Assembly (NCBI GenBank): GCA_027625095.1
Contig: JAQBXN010000042.1
Span: 1 to 56,449 of the forward strand
Length of the DNA stretch: 56,449 nt
Direction: 5' to 3'
From: Planctomycetota bacterium
Lineage (GTDB): Bacteria > Planctomycetota > PUPC01 > JACPCR01
A program made the translations under genes and the position numbers. The notes below the pieces were generated by a model. It saw only the letters and a list, made by a program, of their open reading frames with translations. It did not search any database and was not told where the DNA came from. Shown piece by piece: positions 1 through 8,903 of the stretch (the stretch's first letter is position 1; the number at the start of each line of letters is the position of its first letter).

Positions 1-91
1 AGGTGGTCTCCACGCTCCGCGGGGAGTCTTCTGCTTAGGTGGTCTCCACGCTCCGCGGGGAGTCTTCTGAGCCCTCGCGGAGCGGGAGCAC
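1..91. repeat. GC-rich palindromic repeat cluster
   Basis: Two direct copies of a 36-nt unit (starting at 1 and 37) share the core CTCCACGCTCCGCGGGGAGT. They are followed at 69-91 by GAGCCCTCGCGGAGCGGGAG plus CAC. That last 23-mer is the reverse complement, with one mismatch, of the core of the 39-nt repeats at 2916-3030. The sequence is non-coding, lies just past the stop codon of the gene at 94, and can fold on itself through CTCCGCG and CGCGGAG. It looks like a REP-type dispersed repeat and may continue left of the window. Confidence 0.75.
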
Positions 92-93
92 TA

Positions 94-2028
94 CTACAGT
101 GACATGTAATTGTTTGGCGTACCGGTAAGGCCATCGACGATGACCCACAGGGATGTCGTCACAACCTCGCCGAGAATTATCCCGTAAAAAAACGGCCGTG
201 AATTTCTGAATACGCCGACTCCGCCGTATTTCAAGATCAGCCACTTGGTGAACAATGCAAAGACCGCGCTCGACCAAAGCACCTGCCCCGCCCAATGGAA
301 ACTCACCACCAGTGCTCCCGGATTGATCGGCCAGGCTGGAATCCAATGCGCGCACAGCATGAGCCCACCCATCAGCAGTGCCCCGTAAAGCATCAGAGGG
401 TAACCTTCCCAGACCGGCCCCTCGCTTCTGAATAAGCGACTGGACACGTCTATCCAACTGTACTTGGCCGTGTTTTCGTACGTCCATCGGTGCAGGTTCA
501 GTCCACCATCACGATAGGGGAAGTAGATAGTCAGCAGAATAGCCACCAGGAAGCTGGCGGTGACGGCAAGCAGCAAACCGATGAGAAATCTTCGCTTGGA
601 GCCCTTCAGAGTTTCATCTGCCATTTTCAGTCCATTCGCCGCATGTGAAAGGACAAAGCAGCGCATCTCCGCATGAAAGGGGTAGGTGAACCCGAGCCCC
701 GACAGATTCGAAACGGTGAATTGATTTGATCCCACGAGGCCGACCATGATGTCCCCACCGACCATGGGAGGCAGACAGACCGGTAATCCTGATTCGGCAA
801 TGACGCGTGCCAGCGCAAGGAAGATGGTAAAGGCCAGAAAGAGGAATAGGCATGCCTGCCATACGGCCATCCCGGCCATGTGCAGCCAGGCCACCATAAA
901 GGCACCACTTACCAGAAATCCGAACACGGCCCAGCGGTACGACATGATTTCGTCGCTGTCGTCCGCTTCCTTTATCCCCAATGCGGATCGAAGGACGTCC
1001 CAGATATGGGCGCGGGCGAAGTAGGCAATCCTTGCAGCGAACACCAGCAGAATTCCCGCTCCGAAAAAAGCTTCCACAGAATCGTACGACCATATCCCCA
1101 GCTTTGGCACACTGGGGTACATGCCGTTCGATTTCATGAAGCCCTTCGAGACACTCAGCACGAACGGAAAAATCGAAAGCCCGGCCAGCATGTCCATCCT
1201 GACGAAGTAGAGCAGGGCAAAAGCAAGAGGGCTGAAATAAACTCGAAGTAATGACTCATAGTTAAAGATCGGAAACAGGTATACCAACTGAATTTTGCTG
1301 ATGAAGTCCGGGTTGTAGTGGGCAAGCCCCTGATAGGTGAACAGGAGACAAGGGATCAGGAAGCCAACCCAGAGCCGTTGTGTTTTCCAGATTGGCGTCT
1401 CAGTTTCCCCGCTGGTTGCGAGTTCGATCGGCAATTGCATGAGCGGGTAAATGATGCGTTCCCGCACGACCCACTGTTTTCGGAGAATCGCAGCGATGCA
1501 GAGGCTGAAAAACGTGAACGCCAGGCACATGGCCAGCCATGAAGCCACCGGGCGCGCCCATGCAGCCCACGGGGTGCTTTCTCCCTCGCGGAGCCCCTCG
1601 AAGTAACGAGCGGCGACATTTTCTCCCTGCGGAACGAGCCATTTGCGACTCTTGACGAATGGAACAATCTCTTCAATCCAGCGATTGCTCTCATTACCAT
1701 AGTACTCGGCCCCGTTAACCGCAGGCCCAAGCATGCTGACAAACCCGCGTGTCGGAATGGCCGCGGAAGTGAGCAGAAGCACGAAGATGGTTACCAGATC
1801 CCCTCGCCCAAGCCGCCATTTCGGATTGAGGCGCGTCAAAATTGAATTCAGAAATACCACCACCACAAAGAACAAAAAGAACGCGATACGCGCAGAGTGA
1901 TCATTCGCCAGCGGGGTGGCCTGGATGATCACCTCACCGTACACCGCCCACCATGAAGCAAACCCGGCCAGGAAGATTCCGATGGCGATTCCCTTCAGAG
2001 TAACAGTGTCCTGATTACGATCGTCCAT
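94..2028 (-). CDS. Polytopic membrane protein, DUF6785/DUF6784-like
   Basis: A 644-residue integral membrane protein with about a dozen or more hydrophobic segments. Its overall plan matches the DUF6785/DUF6784 family common in Planctomycetota and Lentisphaerae, whose transport-like role is unproven. The open frame extends upstream to 2226, but the added residues are polar and unlike the family. The Met at 2028, followed closely by the first hydrophobic helix, is the better start, though no strong Shine-Dalgarno is visible there. It is transcribed divergently from the lectin-like gene at 2260, so the roughly 230-bp gap probably holds both promoters. The substrate is unknown. In such genomes these proteins often sit near carbohydrate genes, and that is the only functional hint. 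Confidence 0.8.
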   Translation of the reverse strand: MDDRNQDTVTLKGIAIGIFLAGFASWWAVYGEVIIQATPLANDHSARIAFFLFFVVVVFLNSILTRLNPKWRLGRGDLVTIFVLLLTSAAIPTRGFVSMLGPAVNGAEYYGNESNRWIEEIVPFVKSRKWLVPQGENVAARYFEGLREGESTPWAAWARPVASWLAMCLAFTFFSLCIAAILRKQWVVRERIIYPLMQLPIELATSGETETPIWKTQRLWVGFLIPCLLFTYQGLAHYNPDFISKIQLVYLFPIFNYESLLRVYFSPLAFALLYFVRMDMLAGLSIFPFVLSVSKGFMKSNGMYPSVPKLGIWSYDSVEAFFGAGILLVFAARIAYFARAHIWDVLRSALGIKEADDSDEIMSYRWAVFGFLVSGAFMVAWLHMAGMAVWQACLFLFLAFTIFLALARVIAESGLPVCLPPMVGGDIMVGLVGSNQFTVSNLSGLGFTYPFHAEMRCFVLSHAANGLKMADETLKGSKRRFLIGLLLAVTASFLVAILLTIYFPYRDGGLNLHRWTYENTAKYSWIDVSSRLFRSEGPVWEGYPLMLYGALLMGGLMLCAHWIPAWPINPGALVVSFHWAGQVLWSSAVFALFTKWLILKYGGVGVFRNSRPFFYGIILGEVVTTSLWVIVDGLTGTPNNYMSL

Positions 2029-2259
2029 CAATATAAAAAATGAGGGCCGGCGGAACAGCTCGTGCAAACGCTGGGAGGGAACGTATCTGAAGATCGTTCC
2101 GTAAGAAACCAAAGCCCAGTGCTTTGAGAGCAATAGATCCGTGTCACTGAAAGGTGAGGGGCCCGGGAACTCCCTTCCCGGTTGCAAGCGACAAGCCGCC
2201 TGTGGATAGTGCCGTTCCCAAAGCACCTGAATCCCTGTTTTTACATTCGAGGATAAGTT

Positions 2260-2823
2260 ATGAGTTCCGAAGATATTTCATTCCATGACAGTTTCGCCGG
2301 TTCAATAGATTCCAATTGGACCTGGCTGCGGGAAGATCCAGCCGGCTGGCGTTTCACGGATGATGCCCTGGAGATTCGCGTTGAACCCGGTGTGGCTGAT
2401 ACGGTAAAGAATGCTTTGTTGAGGCCTGCACCAGATCGCCGCGAGGGCTCTTTTGCCATTGATGTCACTGTCACCAATCTGACTGTCCCTATTCAACAAT
2501 ATGAACAGGCCGGAATCACCTGGTACGTGGACGGCAAACCAGTTTTCAAGATCGTGAAGGAACTCATTGATGGCGGGCTTTTCATCATTCCCGGCCGCGC
2601 TCCGATGGACAGCGTAACCGTCGAGCTAAGGGTCATCGTGACTGCGGATTCATTCACAGCACAATTTCGTCCCGAAGGCGAGACTGAATTCCGGACTGCC
2701 ACGACCGGCGCTCTCGCCGCGCCTGGCAAAGACCAGGTCAGCGTTCAGTGCTACAACGGCCCGCCGAAAGCCGAGCATTGGATTCAATTCCGGAATTTCA
2801 AGATTACGAAACTGGATGCCTGA
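2260..2823 (+). CDS. DUF1349-like concanavalin-fold protein
   Basis: A 187-residue soluble protein with no signal peptide. The pattern FHDSFAGSID near the start, a central Q-x-G-I-T-W-Y strand and a final YNGPPKAEHWIQFRNFKI strand resembles DUF1349 / beta-xylosidase C-terminal concanavalin-like domains. These are beta-sandwiches that usually bind or act beside glycans. The whole ORF is essentially that one domain. It is divergent from the DUF6785-like membrane gene and is followed by the 39-nt repeat cluster, so it is probably monocistronic. A cytoplasmic sugar-binding role is inference. No catalytic residues can be named. Confidence 0.75.
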   Translation: MSSEDISFHDSFAGSIDSNWTWLREDPAGWRFTDDALEIRVEPGVADTVKNALLRPAPDRREGSFAIDVTVTNLTVPIQQYEQAGITWYVDGKPVFKIVKELIDGGLFIIPGRAPMDSVTVELRVIVTADSFTAQFRPEGETEFRTATTGALAAPGKDQVSVQCYNGPPKAEHWIQFRNFKITKLDA

Positions 2824-2915
2824 GCGGCCCGAGAGACATCGAACGTGCTTTTCGGCATGATCTTAAGCAGTTTCGGTGCTCAGCGACGAGGATCAATCAG
2901 AGCGTCAGTGAAGAC

Positions 2916-3030
2916 GACGTGGCGCTCTCGCTCCGCGAGGGCTCTTAAGACTTCGACGTGGTGCTCTCGCTCCGCGAGGGCTCTTAAGACTTCGACGTGG
3001 TGCTCTCGCTCCGCGAGGGCTCTTAAGACT
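2916..3030. repeat. Three tandem copies of a 39-nt palindromic repeat
   Basis: Copies start at 2916, 2955 and 2994 (the last is 37 nt). The core GCTCTCGCTCCGCGAGGGCT contains the self-complementary CTCGC/GCGAG. Copies 2 and 3 are identical over their shared length and copy 1 differs by one base. There are no unique spacers, so it is not a CRISPR. The same core occurs inverted at 69-91. It lies between the stop at 2823 and the start at 3069, and this 245-bp gap holds no convincing gene. Confidence 0.9.
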
Positions 3031-3068
3031 GACAGGCCACGACGATCTACCGATTCATACCTCTCATC

Positions 3069-4217
3069 ATGCCCCGACACATCCACATCCTGAGCGCGGT
3101 GATTGCCATCGGAATTCTGATTGTGGCGATTCTCGGTTTGAATCGCGGCGAGAAACAGTCGTCCTCACCGAGCGGGCACGATAGCGAAGTGCGATTGTCA
3201 GACGGCACGATCTATGTCCGCGGCAAAGCCGTGACGCTCTCAGCCATCGAGGCTGCGGTCAAGGACTCTGAGGTATTTCGGTTCGATGAAAGTAAGGGCG
3301 CGTATTACTGCAACGCCAATATCGAGGTGTCGGGCAGTTTAGTGATCGGCGACCCGGGGAATGCCGAGAAGAAGGAGATTCTCGAGATTCGCACCTTTGC
3401 GTGTGGCGACCGCAGTATTCGCATTCAGCCGGGCGCTGCGTTCAAGGTGTTTCATTCGGAAGTCGCCACGGTGCTTCGGGCCTTCGACGAAAAACTTTGT
3501 GCACGCGGGTATACGATCTTTAACGACGGCAGGCTCGAGCTTGAAGGCGCAACCATGGCGTTCCTGTCTGGAAATTTCGGTCGTACGGTGAGAGGGAATG
3601 CCAGTGCGAGAATTTCCAAATCCAGATTTGTGGATACGGACGATAATTCCTTTTTTGCTGATAACGTTCATGGCTCAAAGGTGGAGATCGTGGATTCCGA
3701 ATTCATCAGCCGCGGCAATCATGGATTCGTGGTCATCGGGCCGGGCACGGAAGTACTGCGTCTCATTCGGTGCAAGCTGCGAGGTGCTGCCTCTGACATT
3801 CATCATGGGGGCAAAGATGCCGACGTCGTGTTGCAGGACTGTGATTTCCGCAAGGACAAAATCAGCTTCAACCAGCTCAACGGCGAAATTGTAGTGAAGT
3901 GGTCGGTCGAGTTTTCAGTAAAGGATGAACAGGGAACTCCTCTTTCCAATGCCCAGGTGACGGCTTCCAGCCACGAGGATTGTGGTAAGCCGGAAACGGT
4001 AAGCGGCCTGACTGACGGCGACGGCAAAGCCACATTGATACTGACTGAATTCGTGGCCTCGCCATTTAATCCCTCCAGGCTCGACGTGGTGAACAACAGC
4101 ACGCCGCACAACCTGCTTGTAAAAATTGAAGAGCAAGAGTGGAAGATCGGTACCGTGGAGGCAGCCGGCACTCAATCAAAAGAGTTGGCAGTGGAGCGGA
4201 AAGGACGCCGGCCATGA
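3069..4217 (+). CDS. Membrane-anchored beta-helix protein
   Basis: A 382-residue protein with an N-terminal hydrophobic segment (about residues 6-24), either an uncleaved anchor or a signal peptide. The middle (about 80-280) has repeating short strands with I/V-x-x-S/C-x-F periodicity, as in right-handed parallel beta-helix proteins (pectate-lyase-like or NosD-like). The C-terminal third (about 285-382) resembles an Ig-like or carboxypeptidase-regulatory domain (KDEQGTPLSNAQV, then TDGDGKATL). No catalytic residues of a polysaccharide lyase could be identified. Its stop overlaps the next start as ATGA at 4214-4217, so it is translationally coupled to the TMTC-like gene. A surface or periplasmic structural or glycan-related role is inference. 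Confidence 0.7.
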   Translation: MPRHIHILSAVIAIGILIVAILGLNRGEKQSSSPSGHDSEVRLSDGTIYVRGKAVTLSAIEAAVKDSEVFRFDESKGAYYCNANIEVSGSLVIGDPGNAEKKEILEIRTFACGDRSIRIQPGAAFKVFHSEVATVLRAFDEKLCARGYTIFNDGRLELEGATMAFLSGNFGRTVRGNASARISKSRFVDTDDNSFFADNVHGSKVEIVDSEFISRGNHGFVVIGPGTEVLRLIRCKLRGAASDIHHGGKDADVVLQDCDFRKDKISFNQLNGEIVVKWSVEFSVKDEQGTPLSNAQVTASSHEDCGKPETVSGLTDGDGKATLILTEFVASPFNPSRLDVVNNSTPHNLLVKIEEQEWKIGTVEAAGTQSKELAVERKGRRP

Positions 4218-6253
4218 TGCACGAGCCTGCTAAACCGCATCCTCTTTCATGGCGAAGGACGAGCCGTGATGTCTGCCTGCTCTTAGCCCTCTGCTACATC
4301 TGTTTCGTGAACGCGATTCCAAATCCGTTTATTGATTACGACGACCGGTACGGTATCGAATACAACCCGAACGTTCACGGCATTTCCGCTGACAACCTCG
4401 CACATGCTTTTTCGAGCCCGCAGAAAGGCGAATGGCGCATGGCGTTTCTACCGCTGCGCGACCTCAGTATCATTTACGATTACAGCATTCTGGATATGTG
4501 GAGAGGTGGTGGCGGTTTTTACGACGGCGTCGAGCGGCAACTGCATACTACGAATCTGATTCTCCACACCATCAATGTGCTGCTTGTTTATTTCCTGCTG
4601 CATGCGATTGGCCTTGAAGCACGAGTGATACTGCTGGGAGCGGCACTGTTCGCCTGCCACCCGATTCACGTGGAATCAGTCACCTGGATTTCCGGCCGAA
4701 AAGATCTGCTGAGCGGGTTCTTCTTTCTGTCTGCGTTACTCATCCGATGTCATCCACACGCCCGGGAAAAAATTCCAAACCTGGCGGTAATTTTTCTTCT
4801 GATCATGGCCTGCCTGAGTAAAGCCACGGCGGTGATCTTTCCAGTTTTAGTCATCGCTCTTGATCTGTCCCGGTTCAGCAGCCAGGGCGATCGAAAGAAG
4901 AGGATGCATGAATGCATCAATAGCTGGCTGCCTCTGCTGACTGCGGGATTCATCCTCACGCTGGTTCATGCGTATTACGCTGTCAAAGGCGGCACAGCGA
5001 GCGGCACGAACTCCGGGCCGGAACGTCTGCTCAATATCATTCCTGTATACGCGCACTACTTCTGGCAGTTCCTGTTCCCAAACCATCTCAGCCTTGCGTA
5101 TCCGGGAGAACTACCAGTTCTCACCCTACGTGTCCTCCTCGCCTGGCTGGTGACCGTGTGGCTCATTTACAAACTGGTGAGAGCCGGGAAGCTACAGGCG
5201 AACGTCCTTCTTCTTTTCGTATGGCTTGGCGTCTGCCTCTTGCCGGTGTCGGGGATTTTGATGACGAGCACACTGGTTGCGGATCGTTATTTCTATCTCC
5301 CATCGATGGCTGCCTGCGGACTGCTCGCTGTCGGGCTGGTTTCGTTTATCAGGTGGAACAGTGCTGTCCGAGTTTTGGCCATCCTGGCCGTCGTGAGCCT
5401 GGCGGGCCTGACCATTCACAGGAACACCTTGTGGAGCGATTCGGAAATCCTCTGGCGGAATGCTTTGGAACATTCGCCAGGGAATACCAAGGCTCAGTTC
5501 AACCTTGCGAACAATTACCTGCGGAAAGCGAAGCCCGAACGTGCGGCACCGCTTCTCCTGCAGATAAGGAAGAATCTCCCGGATTCTGATGATGTTTCGG
5601 TGAACCTGGCGACATCCCTCATGGCCCGCGGGGAGCTGAAGGAAGCCGAAGATTTATGTGAAAAGGTTTTGAAGAAAACGCCCAATGATATCGGCGCAAC
5701 TCTGGTCAAAGGCCAGATCTTGCTTGCAAGAGGCAACACGGAACAGGCCGGTTTTATCTTCACGGGAGTCCTTCATGAGCATCCAAACAGCCTGGACGCG
5801 CTGATAGGTCTGGCGAGAACTCTGGAGGCGGATGGGGCCCCGTCCCGTGCATTTGAGGTAGTCAACAAGGCCGTCACAGTTGCACCCGATTCATTTGAAG
5901 CCTTGCGTGCATTTGGAGACATCACCGACAGATTGGGAATAGCAGCGAAAGCAACACAGGCATACGAACGTGCCCGTGAATTACGTCCCAAAGATCCGCA
6001 TGGGTCCCGTCGCCTCGGCGAGATTTACTTCAAAGAAGGCAACTATAATTTCGCAGTAATTAACTACACACGCCTCATCAAGATCCAACCCAATCACCCA
6101 GACAATCACTTTCGGCTGGGCCAGTCCTATCTCAAAATGAATCGGCTATCGGATGCTGTTGAATCGTTTGTTCAGACGCTGAAGCTCGAGGCCGGCCATG
6201 CCGGTGCGAAGGAAGCTCTGGAGAATTTGGGTTACTCTTATACAAGGTCATAA
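4214..6253 (+). CDS. TMTC/DUF1736-like membrane protein with C-terminal TPRs
   Basis: A 679-residue protein. The N-terminal ~400 residues contain multiple transmembrane helices and the hallmark of the TMTC/DUF1736 group, ACHPIHVESVTWISGRKDLL near residues 147-167, preceded by FLPLRDLS and a hydrophobic HTTNLILHTINVLLVYFLL helix. From about residue 405 to the end there are roughly six or seven TPR units. Eukaryotic TMTC proteins are O-mannosyltransferases; that the bacterial relatives glycosylate proteins is inference. A GTG in the same frame at 4139 exists, but the ATG at 4214 overlaps the preceding stop as ATGA and starts just before the first helix, so it is preferred. The position between a secreted beta-helix protein and HtrA suggests an envelope-biogenesis role. 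Confidence 0.8.
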   Translation: MMHEPAKPHPLSWRRTSRDVCLLLALCYICFVNAIPNPFIDYDDRYGIEYNPNVHGISADNLAHAFSSPQKGEWRMAFLPLRDLSIIYDYSILDMWRGGGGFYDGVERQLHTTNLILHTINVLLVYFLLHAIGLEARVILLGAALFACHPIHVESVTWISGRKDLLSGFFFLSALLIRCHPHAREKIPNLAVIFLLIMACLSKATAVIFPVLVIALDLSRFSSQGDRKKRMHECINSWLPLLTAGFILTLVHAYYAVKGGTASGTNSGPERLLNIIPVYAHYFWQFLFPNHLSLAYPGELPVLTLRVLLAWLVTVWLIYKLVRAGKLQANVLLLFVWLGVCLLPVSGILMTSTLVADRYFYLPSMAACGLLAVGLVSFIRWNSAVRVLAILAVVSLAGLTIHRNTLWSDSEILWRNALEHSPGNTKAQFNLANNYLRKAKPERAAPLLLQIRKNLPDSDDVSVNLATSLMARGELKEAEDLCEKVLKKTPNDIGATLVKGQILLARGNTEQAGFIFTGVLHEHPNSLDALIGLARTLEADGAPSRAFEVVNKAVTVAPDSFEALRAFGDITDRLGIAAKATQAYERARELRPKDPHGSRRLGEIYFKEGNYNFAVINYTRLIKIQPNHPDNHFRLGQSYLKMNRLSDAVESFVQTLKLEAGHAGAKEALENLGYSYTRS

Positions 6254-6272
6254 ACTCGACACCTTCAACCCA

Positions 6273-7400
6273 ATGCATACCCCACGAAATTCCAGGCGTG
6301 AAAGCACAGCAAAGTGGCTGCTGGCCGCGCTTCTCGGCGTGCTCGCAGGGATCATCCTTAACGGTTTGCTGGGCAGTTTCAGGACGGATATTCCTGCACG
6401 GGCTCGAGACATCACCCCCCGCGGCGACCTGGCGGGCGACGAAAGGACGACCATCCAACTCTTTCAGAGGGCATCTCCGTCCGTCGTTCACATTACGACT
6501 ATAGAAGTCCGGCGTTACTCATTCAGTTTACGAGCAACTGAAATCCCCAAGGGAACCGGCTCAGGGATCATCTGGGACAAGGAAGGGCACGTTGTCACAA
6601 ATTATCATGTGATCAAGGGAGCGAATGCGGCCCGGGTAACACTCTCTGATCAATCCTCGTGGGACGCGTCTCTGGTCGGCGTTGCACCTGACAACGATCT
6701 GGCAGTCATTCGGATCGGCACGGAAGCGTCCGTCCTTCAGCCGGTGCCAATCGGCACTTCCAGCGATCTGCAGGTCGGGCAGAACGTGCTGGCGATTGGG
6801 AATCCGTTCGGACTCGATCAGACCCTGACGACCGGCGTTATCAGCGGACTGAATCGCGAGATCCTTTCCGATAACAGCCGGCCGATTTCCGGCGTCATCC
6901 AGACTGATGCTGCGATCAATCCTGGCAATTCAGGCGGCCCGCTGCTCGACAGTGCCGGACGCCTGATCGGCGTCAATACCGCTATTTTCAGCCCATCCGG
7001 CGCCTACGCAGGGATCGGCTTTGCAGTGCCCGTGGACACGGTAAATCACATCGTGCCGCAGCTAATCAAATACGGGAAAGTTAAAACCCCGGGGCTTGGC
7101 ATTGAGGTTGCCCCGGAACAGATCTTGCGCCGCCTGGATATGGAAGGCGTCCAGGTTATGCGTGTCTTACCAAACGGTGCCGCAGCCAGCGCCGGCATCC
7201 TTCCCAGCCGAATCGGCCCGAACGGGAGACTGGTTCTGGGCGATATTATCGTCGCCATGGGAGACATCGCGATCCGCAATAAGCTGGACCTCTTTCGAGT
7301 CCTAAACCAATACGAAATTGGAGATACCGTGACGGTCACCGTGATTCGCGAACGAGAAAAAAAACAATTCAAAGTCACACTGCAGGAGTTGTCGCAGTAA
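6273..7400 (+). CDS. HtrA/DegP-type periplasmic serine protease
   Basis: A 375-residue trypsin-like protease with one N-terminal hydrophobic anchor (about residues 14-33) and one C-terminal PDZ domain (about 270-372). The catalytic triad is visible: His112 in TNYHVIKG, Asp142 in DNDLAVIR and Ser220 in NPGNSGGPLL. This is the DegS-like layout (anchor, protease, single PDZ), so it is probably membrane-tethered and acts in periplasmic quality control or regulated proteolysis. The frame is open upstream to 6198, but the ATG at 6273 removes an overlap with the TPR gene and precedes the anchor directly. It begins 19 nt after the TMTC-like gene, consistent with co-transcription. Confidence 0.93.
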   Translation: MHTPRNSRRESTAKWLLAALLGVLAGIILNGLLGSFRTDIPARARDITPRGDLAGDERTTIQLFQRASPSVVHITTIEVRRYSFSLRATEIPKGTGSGIIWDKEGHVVTNYHVIKGANAARVTLSDQSSWDASLVGVAPDNDLAVIRIGTEASVLQPVPIGTSSDLQVGQNVLAIGNPFGLDQTLTTGVISGLNREILSDNSRPISGVIQTDAAINPGNSGGPLLDSAGRLIGVNTAIFSPSGAYAGIGFAVPVDTVNHIVPQLIKYGKVKTPGLGIEVAPEQILRRLDMEGVQVMRVLPNGAAASAGILPSRIGPNGRLVLGDIIVAMGDIAIRNKLDLFRVLNQYEIGDTVTVTVIREREKKQFKVTLQELSQ

Positions 7401-7401
7401 G

Positions 7402-7427
7402 CAGGCAGAATGAGATGTTTCTGCCTG
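7402..7427 (+). terminator. Hairpin after the HtrA gene
   Basis: CAGGCAGA (7402-7409) and TCTGCCTG (7420-7427) form a perfect 8-bp stem with a 10-nt loop, starting two bases after the HtrA stop codon. No T-run follows, so it is a weak candidate for an intrinsic terminator and could be an RNA-stability or attenuation element before the next gene. Confidence 0.4.
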
Positions 7428-7507
7428 ACAAGCGAGAAGCCTGTACCACAAAATCTCCGGGCTCCTGGAAAGTTACATCCCCAGCTTCTTACCTACCCAC
7501 ACCTGAC

Positions 7508-8272
7508 ATGAATTTGCAAATTTTGCTGGGCGTACTTGCGGTTGCCTGTACGGCACACCTCCAGGCCGGCGAGACTGAAGGTGACTTTCGTTGCGAAGGC
7601 CTGACTGTGCATCTGGCGCCGACCTCACGCTTCCTGTATCTCATTGTGAAAGAGAAATCGATGATGGCCCGTGGCGAGTCGCCATTGGTTCTTCGCGACA
7701 GACAGGCTGAGCAGAATCCGATCATCGAGCTGCATCTTGCCGTGCCGCGAGTGCCCGCGGAAGGTCTGGTCTACCGTTCCATCCCAAGAGATCGAGAGCG
7801 GCGTCTGGTGATTGAGCAGCATGTGGACGCGCACGAAAAAACTATTTCATGGAGCATCCGCGTATCCAACCACTCGGAAAAACCGGAGAGTCTCGAGCTT
7901 GAACTCGCCCTTCCCTTGTTGCTGAAGGAGGATTGGAAATTCTTCGATGGGAAGAGAGAAATCGTCGACCGAATGGAAATGACCAGAATTGCACTGGGCT
8001 CGGAAGATGACAGGGAGAGGGCCCGACCGAATTTCGTGATAGCGGCCTTTGATAGTGAGCGCGGTCTGGCGGTGAGCGGAACAGGCCGGTCTGGAGCAAA
8101 GAATCTGACCGGTGGCGCCAGACACTATCCCGGCATGTGGAAGCTGGCACTTAATTGGGATTTGGATCTGAAACCGGGTGAGACGGATGAAATTTCGTTC
8201 TTGCTGTTCTGGTTCAATCCAGGCGACGGCGGGAAAGCAGCGCTGTCAAGGTTGGAGGAGGTTGTTAAGTGA
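7508..8272 (+). CDS. Secreted protein of unknown function
   Basis: A 254-residue protein not assigned to a family. It opens with a Sec signal peptide (MNLQILLGVLAVACTAHLQA, cleavage likely near residue 20). The rest is rich in alternating hydrophobic strands with no further membrane segment, and suggests a beta-sandwich. The upstream in-frame ATG at 7415 would place about 31 polar residues before the signal peptide, so 7508 is the preferred start. It is 107 nt downstream of the HtrA gene on the same strand and may belong to that envelope operon. It converges on the Uma2 gene with only a 12-nt gap. Confidence 0.6.
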   Translation: MNLQILLGVLAVACTAHLQAGETEGDFRCEGLTVHLAPTSRFLYLIVKEKSMMARGESPLVLRDRQAEQNPIIELHLAVPRVPAEGLVYRSIPRDRERRLVIEQHVDAHEKTISWSIRVSNHSEKPESLELELALPLLLKEDWKFFDGKREIVDRMEMTRIALGSEDDRERARPNFVIAAFDSERGLAVSGTGRSGAKNLTGGARHYPGMWKLALNWDLDLKPGETDEISFLLFWFNPGDGGKAALSRLEEVVK

Positions 8273-8284
8273 CAGCCGCGGGTT

Positions 8285-8869
8285 TCAAGTACTTTCGGAT
8301 TGCTCAAAGACCTTTTCATAAATGTCGGCCAGACTGAGGGTGCACTCGATACTCTTGAGTTCTATAGATCCAGTCAGGTCATCAGTCTCGGACAGAGTCC
8401 ACTGGTCTCCGTCGTTCCTTTTAAAGACTTCCACATGCGGTCGGTCCTGCGCGATCATGACGTATTCTCTGAGCGACTTGAGCTTGCGGTAGAGTTCAAA
8501 TTTCTTACCGCGATCGTAGCCTTCGGTGGACTTGGACAGAATCTCAATCAGAACCACCGGGTTGGTCAGGATGTCCAATTCCTCGTCTTCGAAATTTATA
8601 TCTTCACAGGCAACGGAGATATCGGGATAGGTGTACAAACCGGCCTCTTCCACTTTAACTCGCATATCGCTTGAAAACGCCTGACAAGGCTGCCCGCGGA
8701 GCTTGTTGAAAAAAATACCGCTCAAGTTGACCATGATGGTGACGTGCGCTCTTGTAGCCCCGGCCATCGCAAACATTTCGCCTTTGTAATACTCGCTCTT
8801 GAACTCAGCCTTGCGTTCAATCGCCAGGTAGTCTTCTTGTGTTAATTTGCGCTGTGGCAGTGCACTCAT
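8285..8869 (-). CDS. Uma2 family protein (DUF820)
   Basis: A 194-residue member of the Uma2/DUF820 family, which has a PD-(D/E)XK nuclease-like fold. Visible family features are LTQEDYLAI near the start, the acidic YPDISVACED around residues 96-105 and LIEILSKST around 127-135, followed by the DRGKKFELYRKLKSLREYV helix. The length is typical. A GGAG motif eight bases before the ATG at 8869 supports this start. The family is hugely expanded in cyanobacteria and Planctomycetota, often as scattered single genes, and its target is unknown. It stands alone here, between converging envelope genes. Confidence 0.9.
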   Translation of the reverse strand: MSALPQRKLTQEDYLAIERKAEFKSEYYKGEMFAMAGATRAHVTIMVNLSGIFFNKLRGQPCQAFSSDMRVKVEEAGLYTYPDISVACEDINFEDEELDILTNPVVLIEILSKSTEGYDRGKKFELYRKLKSLREYVMIAQDRPHVEVFKRNDGDQWTLSETDDLTGSIELKSIECTLSLADIYEKVFEQSEST

Positions 8870-8903
8870 GGTTTGCTCCGTCGTGATTCAGGATTGAATT
8901 ATC

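Noticed and set aside
2916..3030. Possible CRISPR array from three regular 39-nt repeats
   Set aside because: The repeats are directly adjacent with no unique spacers, no cas genes are nearby, and the core is a palindromic dispersed repeat found elsewhere.
8146..8165. TGGCAC-like sequence as a sigma-54 promoter
   Set aside because: It lies inside a coding sequence and lacks the TTGC element at the required spacing.
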